Assembly (NCBI RefSeq): GCF_000378985.1
Contig: NZ_KB905372.1
Location: 62,001-126,000 of the forward strand
Direction: 5' to 3'
DNA length: 64,000 nucleotides
DNA from: Ensifer sp. BR816
Lineage (GTDB): Bacteria > Pseudomonadota > Alphaproteobacteria > Rhizobiales > Rhizobiaceae
Shown here: positions 6,789 to 16,100 of the stretch, piece by piece
Position numbering within the stretch: the first letter of the stretch is position 1
Layout: each line of letters starts with the position of its first letter
Notes under the pieces: model-generated
Database searches by the model: none
The model's input: only the letters and a program-made list of their open reading frames with translations
Told to the model about the DNA's origin: nothing
Position numbers and translations under genes: made by a program

Positions 6789-9585
6789 ATGACGATTGCG
6801 CATGGCTTCCAGACTCAACTTTCTGGTAGCAAGTGTGTTCTGATGTCTGATCGCGCTCGAACATACCGGCCTGGATTCTTTGCGCGCCTCCTTCCCCAGG
6901 GGAAATGGAAGGTGATATTGCGCTCGTCGTTTCCGGCGATCGTGCAAATTAATCTGAATGGCGCCAGCAATCTTGCTTGCCAGGACGTCATAGCCATTTC
7001 TGTCAACAAGGCACTGCTTTGGCATTCGGTCGAAGTCCGGTCTCGCAATCACGTCCACGCCCTTCCCTGTCTTGGAGAAGAGGCCGCGACTCGGCTGGCG
7101 GCTGATCTTTATGGTTTCATCAACAGCCATCTTTTCGAACTGATAGGCTCCGATCTCAAACGTCTGAGCGAGGTGGATAAGAAACTGACGGGCATCGTCG
7201 AGGGCCAAAGCCAATATCTCGCCCATGCCGACCTCGCGCGGGCTATTGCCAGTGTAGACGGTGAAGCCGCCGCCGCCCTCTCGCACCCTCTGTTCGATCC
7301 GGAATTGATGCCAGCCATCTTGAAAGCGGCACTTCCGCGATCACTCGCCTTCATCACCGACCGGGACGTGCGCCACAGATATAATGAGACCTTCGTTTCT
7401 ACCGAGCTGTCGAGATACCGGTCTTTCTTCGACAGTCTGGACGGCCGATCATTGTCCGATCAGCAGCGTGAGGCCTGCATTCGATTGGAGGATAACAATC
7501 TTCTCGTCGCCTCCGCGGGTTCAGGCAAGTCCGCCACCATGGTCGGCAAGGTCGCTTATGTCCTCAAAAAGCGTCTTTATCGGCCCGAGGAAATCCTGGT
7601 CCTCGCGTTTAACAAGAGCGCGGCCGACGAACTGAAGGAGCGCATAGCCCGGCAGCTTGCGGTCGATACCACAAACCTTGAATGCAAAGTCACCACGTTT
7701 CATGCTCTCGGTCGCGGAATTATCGAAGAGGTCGAAGGCCGTCCGCCTCAGCTTGCAGATTGGGTCGACCATCCGGCGGGCGAGGCGAAGATCATCGAAC
7801 AGATTATCGACGAGCTATTGCGATGGGATCCGGAATTCGCCGGCCTGTGGGTCAATCTCCTCGTCCTCCATCCCAAGGCGGATATCCCCGCAGAGGTGTT
7901 CGATTCTGAAGCTGACTACGACCGTTACCTCTCAGCGCGTCGACGGAAGGGAAATGCGACCATCGGCACGATGGCCGGCGTCTATGTAAAGTCGCTCCAG
8001 GAACAGACGATCGTCAACTGGCTCTGGCTGCACTCTGTCGAATTCGAATACGAACGTCAGATTCCCATTGAAGAGGAGAACGGCGAGATCCGGTACGTCC
8101 ATCCGGATTTTCACTACCCTGCCAGCACCACTATCCATGAGCATCTGGCCATCAATGCCGACGGTTCCTCCCCATTTGAAAACTACGTCGCCAATGCCAA
8201 ACACAAGTTGGACGCCTACCGCAAGGCCGGGATGGACGTTTTTCAGACGACGTCAGCTCAGGCGCGCGATGGGTCGCTGATTGCAGCCCTTGAGGCCGAG
8301 ATCACGAAACGGGGTATTCCGCTCGAACAAAAAAGTTACACCGCTATCGTCAAGGTTCTCGAGCCGGTTGTCATCAAGCATTATCACAAGCTTATCGCGA
8401 TCTGCATCAAGCACATCCGCGCCAGCCATCTGACCTTGGATATGCTGCTTGAGCGCGCCAAATCGCTCCACGACCGGACGCGTGCCAGGGAATTTGCGCA
8501 AGCCATCTGGAAGATCACGGAATCCTACTCCCGGAAACTGGAAGAAGCCAAACGCATCGATTTCGACTCGATGATCGCCAACGCCACACGACTCATTGAG
8601 ACTGGGCGGTATTGGAGCCCCTACTCCCTGATCCTCGTCGATGAGTTCCAGGATATCTCTGAACCGCGGGCGAACCTGATCAAGGCACTGAAACACCAGA
8701 AGCCGTTCACCAAGATCTTTTGGCGTCGGTGACGATTGGCAATCTATCTATCGCTTTGCCGGTTCAGACATAACCATCTTCACACAGTTCGAGGCAAACT
8801 TTGGCGCGAGCTGGAAAGGGCGTCTGGAGCAGACATATCGTTGCAACCAGCTGATCGCAGAGACGGCCGCCAGTTTCGTGCAGAGGAATCCTGCCCAGCT
8901 GAAGAAGACGGTTCGGTCGACGCGACCGACCATTCCACGATCGATCCGGGTCATTCCGATCGGTGGTGACGGCGGTAAGCCGGATTTCGGTGAGGCGTGT
9001 CACCAGTTATTGCTGCGCCTCGATACCTTCTTGGGTGGAATTTCGGGGCAATGGCGGAACGATGAACGCAAAAAGCTCAAGGCTATGGTGCTGTGGCGCT
9101 ATAACCAGCTCGATCCATTCAGAGGTGCGCCGACGGAATTCGAGCATCTCGAAGTTTCGGGACTGTCTTTTCATCGCGCCAAAGGGCTCGAAGCGGACTA
9201 TACAATACTGCTCGATGTGAGCGAAGGCGATTATGGGGTACCAAGCCGTATCGAAGACGATGAACTGCTCAATCTCGTCATGCCATGGCCAGAGACCTTC
9301 GAATTTGCCGAGGAACGCCGTCTCTTTTATGTCGCATTGACCCGCGCGAGCCGCGGCGTATTCTTGGTCACGAATAGCCGTGAGCCTTCCAGATACATCC
9401 GGGAACTCTCAGAGATCGCCGGCGATAACCTGCGTTTCGAAACCATTGATGGTGACACGGTACATCAATGTCCGGCGTGCCGCGTGGGTCATCTGGTGGA
9501 ACGAAAAGGTCGGGGCAACAGCCATTTTTTCGGGTGTAACCAATATCCCGGCTGTGACCACATACAGCGACGAAGCGCCGAATGA
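6789..9585 (+). pseudogene. UvrD/helicase-IV-like DNA helicase with C4 zinc finger, broken by a +1 frameshift
   Basis: Starts at ATG 6789. Residues 1-200 resemble the N-terminal region of DNA helicase IV; Walker A ASAGSGKS is at 241-248 and the DEFQD box near 618. At 8718-8721 a TTTT run replaces the expected TTT, so the frame ends at 8732 with ...KIFWRR. Reading one base over restores motif III (GVGDDWQSIYRFAGSD) at once and continues to 9585, including VALTRAS and a C-terminal topoisomerase-type zinc finger (CPAC...FGCNQYPGCD). The corrected product would be about 931 residues. The break separates motifs I-II from III-VI, so an unshifted protein should be inactive. Programmed frameshifting is possible but no classical slippery heptamer is present. 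It forms an operon with the Shedu-like gene. Confidence 0.8.
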
Positions 9586-9764
9586 ACAAGCCAAGTTGCC
9601 GGTGCGGCCGCGCGAGGTCTCTATTCCACTCTTCCAGTCGATTTGTCAGCCGGAAAAAACTGCTTTACCTGCGCAAGATCGTAATTCCGAGCGCATGTCG
9701 CGTCGGAACGCCAGATGCCATGCATTTTCGTCGTTACGTTCTTCGATGAATATGGGAGGCGTTT

Positions 9765-9792
9765 GTCCGAAATTTGTATATGTATTTCGGAC
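9765..9792. promoter_or_regulatory. Palindromic operator 1 of the second AbiE locus
   Basis: GTCCGAAAT and ATTTCGGAC are perfect 9-bp arms around ten AT-rich bases (28 bp in all). It is one of two tandem near-copies, nine bases apart, directly before the AbiEi gene. Confidence 0.7.
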
Positions 9793-9801
9793 TGGCGATC
9801 T

Positions 9802-9829
9802 GTCCGAAAAAAGTATACATCTTTCGGAC
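9802..9829. promoter_or_regulatory. Palindromic operator 2 of the second AbiE locus, abutting the start codon
   Basis: GTCCGAAA and TTTCGGAC are perfect 8-bp arms, again 28 bp in all. It contains a -10-like TATACAT (9814-9820) and ends at 9829, one base before ATG 9830, leaving no ribosome-binding site. Repressor binding here should block transcription initiation directly. Confidence 0.7.
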
Positions 9830-10639
9830 ATGGCAGACTCACCCGACTTGAAAACAGCAATGCTTAAACGCATCCGTGCGGACGCACCGCGTAAGGTTTG
9901 GACGCCTAGCGATTTCGTTGACCTCGCCTCGCGAGACGCGGTCGACAAGGCGTTGCAGCGACTAACAAAAACAGAAATCCTCAGGCGAATCGATCGAGGA
10001 CTTTACGACCAACCTGGTTTTAACAAACTAACTCAAAAGCCTAACCCTCCCGATCCGCGCTCAGTTATCGATGCCGTTGGACGCCGCGATCAAACCCGAA
10101 TGCTTGTGGACGGGATGACCGCAGCGAATGACCTCGGTTTGACTGACGCTGTCCCTGCAAAAATTATTGTCCATACCGATGCGCGCCGGCGACCGATTAA
10201 GCTCGGCAATGTGACTATCACCTTTCGTCCGACGGCAGCCAGCAAACTGTTCTGGGCCGGACGACCGGCAATGCGGGTCGTTCAAGCGCTTTACTGGCTT
10301 CGCGATATTTTGCCCCGCGAAGGTGAAAGTCACCACGTGCGCGGCAAGCTTGCCAGGCTTTTTGAGGATCCTGCCGTCGGCGCGGCTATTAAAGCCGATT
10401 TGGTAGCAGGCATTCCCGCGCTTCCAACATGGATGTGGACATTTCTAAAGCCGCTCATCGAAGATGAGATGGGTGGCCATGATCGGCATGTCAGTAACAA
10501 TCGCACTGTAGATGATCACGACGCCGACGATCATCGCCGCGACGACGATGATGGATATCGCCCAGACGATACTCGCCTGAAACGTAAGTCAGTCTCGACT
10601 CGCATAGCAAGCAACAAACGCAGTCACTCCAGGCCATGA
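9830..10639 (+). CDS. AbiEi-type antitoxin (DUF6088 family) with Asp/His-rich tail
   Basis: A 269-residue protein starting MADSPDLKTAMLKRIRADAP. Residues 1-65 form the winged-helix part (DFVDLASRDAVDKALQRLTK), and about 65-205 the AbiEi C-terminal domain ending ALPTWMWTFLKPLI. The last 55 residues are an unusual low-complexity tail rich in Asp, His and Arg (DDHDADDHRRDDDD), absent from the first AbiEi in this window. The ATG directly abuts operator 2, so the message may be leaderless; ATG 9860 is an alternative start. An in-frame ATG at 9746 would translate both operators and is unlikely. The toxin gene follows four bases after the stop. Expected role: autorepressor and antitoxin. Confidence 0.8.
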   Translation: MADSPDLKTAMLKRIRADAPRKVWTPSDFVDLASRDAVDKALQRLTKTEILRRIDRGLYDQPGFNKLTQKPNPPDPRSVIDAVGRRDQTRMLVDGMTAANDLGLTDAVPAKIIVHTDARRRPIKLGNVTITFRPTAASKLFWAGRPAMRVVQALYWLRDILPREGESHHVRGKLARLFEDPAVGAAIKADLVAGIPALPTWMWTFLKPLIEDEMGGHDRHVSNNRTVDDHDADDHRRDDDDGYRPDDTRLKRKSVSTRIASNKRSHSRP

Positions 10640-10643
10640 CGAA

Positions 10644-11702
10644 ATGAATCCAGCTTTTGACGAAGTTCTAGCAGCCGGAGAGGCGGCGATGTTAAGCGCG
10701 TTCGACACAACAGCTCAACGCCTCGGCACGTCGGCACAGAACATAGAAAAGGACTTCTGGGTCTGCTGGACGCTGGACGTCTTGTTCAACGGCTTGAAAG
10801 AAGGTGGTCCCCGCCTCCTCTTCAAAGGCGGAACCTCGTTGTCCAAAGGGTTTGGCCTGATAAGCCGCTTCTCCGAAGACATCGATGTCACGGTGTTCAG
10901 GGACGATATCGGCGAGGCGGCGAGCATCGAGGAACTTGAGGAACTCAGTGGCAAGAAACGCAAGGCACGTCTCGAAGCGATCAAAGATGCCTGCAAGGCC
11001 TACATCAACGAGCCACTCCGCGACGAACTAACGGTGATCCTTGCGGACCGCCTCAAGGCCAACGGTGTTGATGCTGCAAAAGCGCGGATCGAGGCTGACG
11101 ACACCGACCCTGACGGTCAGACATTGTTGATCTGGTACCCCGCGGCGACGCCGCGTTCCGATTATGTGAGAGCGGCGATCAAGATCGAGTCGGGCGCGAA
11201 ATCCGCGCTTGATCCGAACAGCGAAGTGCCGATCAAGCCCTATGTCGATGATGATCTTCCGGCGCTCGACCTGACGGTGCCGGCGGTGCGGACCGTCGAT
11301 CCTGAACGGACCTTCTGGGACAAGGTCGTAATTCTCCACGGGCTGCGGCGCTGGTTCGACAAGCGCGATGAATTGAAGGGCGGCGGGCAGCGGGTATCGC
11401 GGCACTACTACGATCTGCACCGGCTCGTCGGGACAGCCGCTGGGGCGGCAGCCATCAAAGACAGAGCGCTCGGCGACGATTGCGTCGCGCACGCGCGCAT
11501 GTTCTTCAATCGGCCCGACTTCGACCTTGCGACCGCTGTACCCGGCTCGTTCGCGCTTGCGCCGCATGACGCGATGATCGAACAGCTCCGCGTTGATTAT
11601 CGGGCGATGCAGGGCATGATTTTCGGCGACGCGCCCGCGTTCGAAGCCGTGATCGAGAGCATCGCTTCGCTCGAGGCAAGCCTAAACAAGATGGCCGAAT
11701 GA
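10644..11702 (+). CDS. AbiEii/AbiGii-type nucleotidyltransferase toxin
   Basis: A 352-residue protein with the AbiEii signature: KGGTSLSK (61-68) and FSEDIDV (77-82), the nucleotide-binding and metal-binding motifs of this DNA polymerase beta-like family, then a long helical C terminus. AbiEii toxins inhibit growth by nucleotidyl transfer; related enzymes modify tRNA ends. The gene is intact, and its antitoxin gene ends four bases upstream. Thirteen bases after its stop a sigma-like gene begins, so transcription from the AbiE operators may continue into the ubiquitin-linked cluster. Confidence 0.88.
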   Translation: MNPAFDEVLAAGEAAMLSAFDTTAQRLGTSAQNIEKDFWVCWTLDVLFNGLKEGGPRLLFKGGTSLSKGFGLISRFSEDIDVTVFRDDIGEAASIEELEELSGKKRKARLEAIKDACKAYINEPLRDELTVILADRLKANGVDAAKARIEADDTDPDGQTLLIWYPAATPRSDYVRAAIKIESGAKSALDPNSEVPIKPYVDDDLPALDLTVPAVRTVDPERTFWDKVVILHGLRRWFDKRDELKGGGQRVSRHYYDLHRLVGTAAGAAAIKDRALGDDCVAHARMFFNRPDFDLATAVPGSFALAPHDAMIEQLRVDYRAMQGMIFGDAPAFEAVIESIASLEASLNKMAE

Positions 11703-11715
11703 GGCGGGGGCGGCG

Positions 11716-12573
11716 ATGAAGAAGCTGGAGGGATCGGTGAGCACGAAACCGGAGCCGGACGCATATCGCAGCGGCTACGCGGTGGTCGCGCCGCTGCGCA
11801 AAAGACGACTGACTGGCGAGGTTTATGAGCGCGACCCGAAGGTGGAAACACTCATCGCAGAACTGGCAGTCTTGCCACGCGACGAGTTGATCGGCCGAGC
11901 TGCATTCACCAAGCGCTCCGACCCAGGCTACGTACCGAGCGAGTGCCTCGTGTATTTTATTCGCGCTTCTCGTCACGACAATAACGAGGCATGGTTCGAG
12001 CGGCTCTATCGCATTCTCATGGAGAGGGTACTGCGCAGCGTGCCCAGATCAGAAAGCTCCGACGGCAAGACTGAATCGCTGACGCGCAGCGTGGTCCGTG
12101 ACAAGGTCTTCAGCCGGTTTGTCGAAATGCTATCCGCGGACCGGGCATCATATGTCGACAAACTCGACTATTTCGAAGTGCGGTTCGATGGCGCTGTTGC
12201 GAGCCTCAGACGCGATGCTCAGGAACAGGCTTGGCGGGACGAGAACAGATCCCAGCCTCTCGAATATGACGAGGAGAGTGGTGAGCTGACGGCGGAGGTG
12301 GAGAGAGCGGCCGGCGCCCATGATCCTTTTGCCGCACCGGATTTCGACGATCCGGTTTACCGGTCGCGTCTGGATGCGGCGATTGAGGCTCTACCGCCAG
12401 AACAAATCAGGATCATACACATGCTGAAAGAGGGCTTTCCCATAGATTCAAAGGAGCCAGACGTCATGACCATCTCCAAGGCATTGGGCCGCTCCGAAAA
12501 GACGATCCGGACTTATCGCGACAAAGCGATTGCAGCACTGCGGTTGGCTCTGGCTGACGGGGAACAGCAATGA
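11716..12573 (+). CDS. Sigma-70 region-4-like regulator
   Basis: A 285-residue protein. Residues about 215-285 form a sigma-70 region 4-like helix-turn-helix: LDAAIEALPPEQIRIIHMLK, then MTISKALGRSEKTIRTYRDK, the typical turn and recognition helix. The N-terminal 200 residues have no recognisable region 2; they include a helical VPSECLVYFIRASRH segment and an acidic linker. It could be a divergent sigma factor or a DNA-binding protein that borrowed the fold. ATG 11716 follows a GAGGCGGGGGCGG leader; GTG 11737 with GGAGG before it is an equally good start. The stop overlaps the next start by ATGA. Likely transcriptional controller of the cluster. Confidence 0.7.
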   Translation: MKKLEGSVSTKPEPDAYRSGYAVVAPLRKRRLTGEVYERDPKVETLIAELAVLPRDELIGRAAFTKRSDPGYVPSECLVYFIRASRHDNNEAWFERLYRILMERVLRSVPRSESSDGKTESLTRSVVRDKVFSRFVEMLSADRASYVDKLDYFEVRFDGAVASLRRDAQEQAWRDENRSQPLEYDEESGELTAEVERAAGAHDPFAAPDFDDPVYRSRLDAAIEALPPEQIRIIHMLKEGFPIDSKEPDVMTISKALGRSEKTIRTYRDKAIAALRLALADGEQQ

Positions 12574-13148
12574 GCCCGGCTGGCGAACGCCCCTCCCGTG
12601 AAGCCGTGCTTGACGCATTCGCGGTCGAAAGCGAGCCAGATCGCTCGACCCTCGAGCGCTACCTGCGGCTTTACCCGGAATACGCCGCCGAACTCGTTGA
12701 CCTTTCGCGCGAATTGAGCCGTGAAACTTCGGAAGATGACGCACCGCTCTCCGCCGCGGATCAGGCCCTGGTTGACGCCGCTTGGTCGCAACACGCGGAG
12801 GCTTTGCCAGCGGCTGGGTCAGATCCATTTGCGGCTCTGACATCCGACGATTGGCGCGCTGTTGCTCGCCAACTGGATGTCCCGCGCCAGGTCATCACCT
12901 CGTTGCGTGAACGGCGGGTATCGCTGCTGAGTATCCCGCAGCGGTTTCTCAAGAAGCTGGCAGAAGCGATGCGCTGCTCGCTCACACAGCTGCAGATGTC
13001 TTGGGGAACGGCACCGTTGGCCGCAGCTCGCAGCTACAAGGCAGATGGCAAGCCAAGCGCGGGCGAGCAGGTCACCTTCGAGAAAGTTCTGATCGACGCC
13101 GGTGTTTCCGATGAGAAGCGCGCCGAGCTTTTGACAGAGGCTGAGTGA
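12570..13148 (+). CDS. HTH-like partner protein of the ImmA-UvrD fusion
   Basis: A 192-residue protein, not assigned to a named family. Residues 1-55 are helical and acidic (DRSTLERYLRLYPEYAAELV). Residues about 90-135 look like an XRE-type helix-turn-helix: WRAVARQLDVPRQVITSLRE followed by SIPQRFLKKLAEAMRCSLTQ. The C-terminal 35 residues are polar (AGEQVTFEKVLIDAGVSDEK). It overlaps the sigma-like gene by four bases and ends two bases before the ImmA-UvrD start. In many mobile elements an HTH repressor is encoded beside an ImmA/IrrE peptidase that cleaves it; by analogy this protein may be the protease target. That is inference. Confidence 0.6.
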   Translation: MSPAGERPSREAVLDAFAVESEPDRSTLERYLRLYPEYAAELVDLSRELSRETSEDDAPLSAADQALVDAAWSQHAEALPAAGSDPFAALTSDDWRAVARQLDVPRQVITSLRERRVSLLSIPQRFLKKLAEAMRCSLTQLQMSWGTAPLAAARSYKADGKPSAGEQVTFEKVLIDAGVSDEKRAELLTEAE

Positions 13149-13149
13149 T

Positions 13150-16100
13150 ATGGATAGCGTGGAGCTTGCCAGGCAGGTTGCCGCCGAGCTTCACGCTCAG
13201 CTGGTCGAGTCCGGCGCCGATCCTTGGTCACCATATGATTTCGTCGTCACGGAAGCCAAACGACGGGGCATCGACGTTGAGCCGACTGCGGCGGGTGCCG
13301 CTGTTCTCAACGGCGGTCGCGCGACCTTCATAGCCGCCGACGACCTGATCCTTCATCAGAACGTCGGCTCCTCGTTCGAGCGAGCCTTCCTTGTTGCGCA
13401 TGAGATCGGACATGTCGAACTTGGCGACGATCCCGACGATGCGCCCGCACCGACAATCGATCCCGCTCGCGCCGCCGAGCCATCGCCCGTCGGCATTGAT
13501 CGGGTTGTCGACTACGGGCGCAAGCAGCGGCGCGAAGTTCAAATGGATCTGTTCGCGCGCGAGCTGCTGCTGCCGCGCAACGTCGCGCGTGCACTTCATA
13601 TCGACCAGGGGCTTTCCGCATCCGACATTGCCACGAAGCTCGGCGCACCATTCGACGTCGTCGCGCAACAGCTGTTCGATGCCCTGCTCCTGCCGCCGGT
13701 GCCGCCGGCGAACGAGGCGGCGCATGTGGAACGGCGGTTGAATCCTTTGCAAGCGGCAGCGGCGACGCATCGCGGCGAAGCCTACCTGCTCGAAGCGGGT
13801 CCCGGCACGGGCAAGACCCAAACCTTGGTTGCACGCGTCGAAGGCCTTCTGGAGGAAGGCGTCGACCCGAGGCGTATCCTGCTTCTGACGTTCTCCAACA
13901 AGGCGGCGGGCGAGATGGCCGAAAGGATCGCGCGCAAGCGCCCCAAGGCAGCGGCCGCAATGTGGATCGGCACATTTCATGCCTTCGGCCTCGACATCAT
14001 TCGGCGATTCTATGCGGAACTCGGCTTGCCGAAGGACCCGCGGATGATGGATCGGACCGAGGCTGTCGAACTCCTCGAGGAAGAGTTCCCGCGCCTGAGG
14101 CTTTCTCACTATCGCAATCTCTATGACCCCACCCAGATCATTGCCGACATGCTGGTTGCCGTGTCGAGAGCGAAGGATGAGGTGGTCGATGCCGACAGCT
14201 ACGCTGCGCTCGCCGGCGCCATGCTGTCAAACGCGGGTGATCCCGAGGCACGCGAAGCCGCTGAGCGCGCGGTCGAGGTCGCGCGCGTTTACGCGGCGTA
14301 TGAGCAGCTCAAGCGCAATGCGCACTGTGTCGACTTCGGCGATCTTGTCGCTCTGCCCGTACAGCTGCTCGAAAATGATCCAGCCATCCGCGCGACACTC
14401 CAGGCGCAGTACGATCATGTACTCGTCGACGAATATCAGGATGTCAACCGCAGCAGCGTGAGATTGCTGAGCGCAATACGTCCGGACGGCCGCAATCTCT
14501 GGGTGGTCGGTGACGCCAAGCAGTCGATCTATCGGTTCCGCGGAGCGTCATCGTTCAACATGACGCGCTTCGGCAGCCAAGATTTCACCGGCGGCAAACG
14601 CGGTCGATTGAAGCGCAATTATCGCTCGGCGCCGGAGATCACGACCAGCTTTTCCGATTTCGCGATCAAAATGCGAGCTGGCGATGCCGATAGCGGCCTT
14701 GAGGCAGAACGGGGCGCCAATGGCCATGAGCCGGAACTGCGCACCGTGCGGCGAGCCGAAGAACAGCAGGTCGCCCTCGCCGAGGCGATCGAGGAACTGC
14801 GTCGCGAGGGGCATAACTATCGCGATCAGGCCGTCTTGTGCACCGGCAATGAAAAGCTGTCCAGGATTGGGCAGGATCTTGAGCGCCTCGGTGTGCCAGT
14901 GCTGTTCCTGGGCAGCCTCTTTGAGCGAGGCGAGGTCAAGGACCTACTGGCACTCCTCTCGATCCTCGTCGACCGGCGCGCCATGGGCCTGGTTCGCATC
15001 GCCTGCTGGCCTGATTTCGCAATGTCTTTCGCAGACGTCGCGGCTGTATTCGCGTATTTGAGAGCCACAGATTCCGCGCCGGCAAGCTGGCTGCAAAATA
15101 TCGACTCCATCCCGGAACTGAGTGAGGCAGGACGCCGGGCACTGGGCAACCTGTCAGTTGCCCTGGGTGGTTTCGGCGACGCCACCTCGCCGTGGACAAT
15201 TCTCGCGATGCTGCTTCTTGATCGCACGCAGATTGCGGCACGTCTCGGAGCATCGTCAGACCTCGGCGATCGCACACGCGCTGTAGCGATCTGGCAGTTC
15301 CTCAACTTCATGCGCGTACAGCCGGCGGGTCGCGGGCTGCCTGTCCCGCGCCTTCTCGATCGAGTGCGCAGACTTGTGCGCCTGGGCGACGACCGCGACC
15401 TGCGACAGTTGCCGGCAGCAGCACAGCATCTCGATGGCGTGCGACTGATGACCATCCACGGCGCCAAGGGGCTGGAATTCGAAGCCGTGCATATCCTGGG
15501 ACTTAACAGCGATACCCTACCACGGACGCCGCAGGCTCCGGCGTGCCCGGCGCCGACGGGCATGATCACTGGTGCGGAAGGCAGTGCCCTCGATGCATTC
15601 CGGACTGGCCAGGCCGAGGAGCAGGAATGCCTTTTCTACGTCGCATTGTCACGCGCTCGCGACCGCCTGTTCCTCTATGCACCGACAGAGAAGAGCAATG
15701 GGCACAATCGGCCGCTCTCACCCTTCCTCGACCGACTCGGGACCACGTTGCTGCGCCGCCCGATCGTGCCGGCGCGAGCCCTTCCCCCGGCCGCAGACGC
15801 GCAGGGCGTTGAATTGATCATCGACGGTCGGCTTCGCTTTAGCGGACCGCAAATCGCTCTTTATGAATCGTGCCCTCGCCGCTTCTTCTACACGCATGTC
15901 CTTCAGGTCGGCGGACGCCGAACCACCACCGCGTTCATGCAGTTGCATGAGGCAGTCCGCTCGGTGGTTGGGGCGGTGGTCGCTTCCAACCTGTCTCTTT
16001 CTGAGCGGGAGCTGCAAGATCGCGCGGAAGCAGCGTTCGTCAGCCAAGGGCTTTCCGATCATGGCTATCGCGCCGAATTCCTCGATCTCGCCTTGGCGAT

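Noticed and set aside
10470..10592. Minus-strand hydrophobic frame resembling a membrane helix
   Set aside because: It is antisense to the Asp-rich tail of AbiEi (Asp codons read as Val/Ile in reverse) and has no start site or neighbours.
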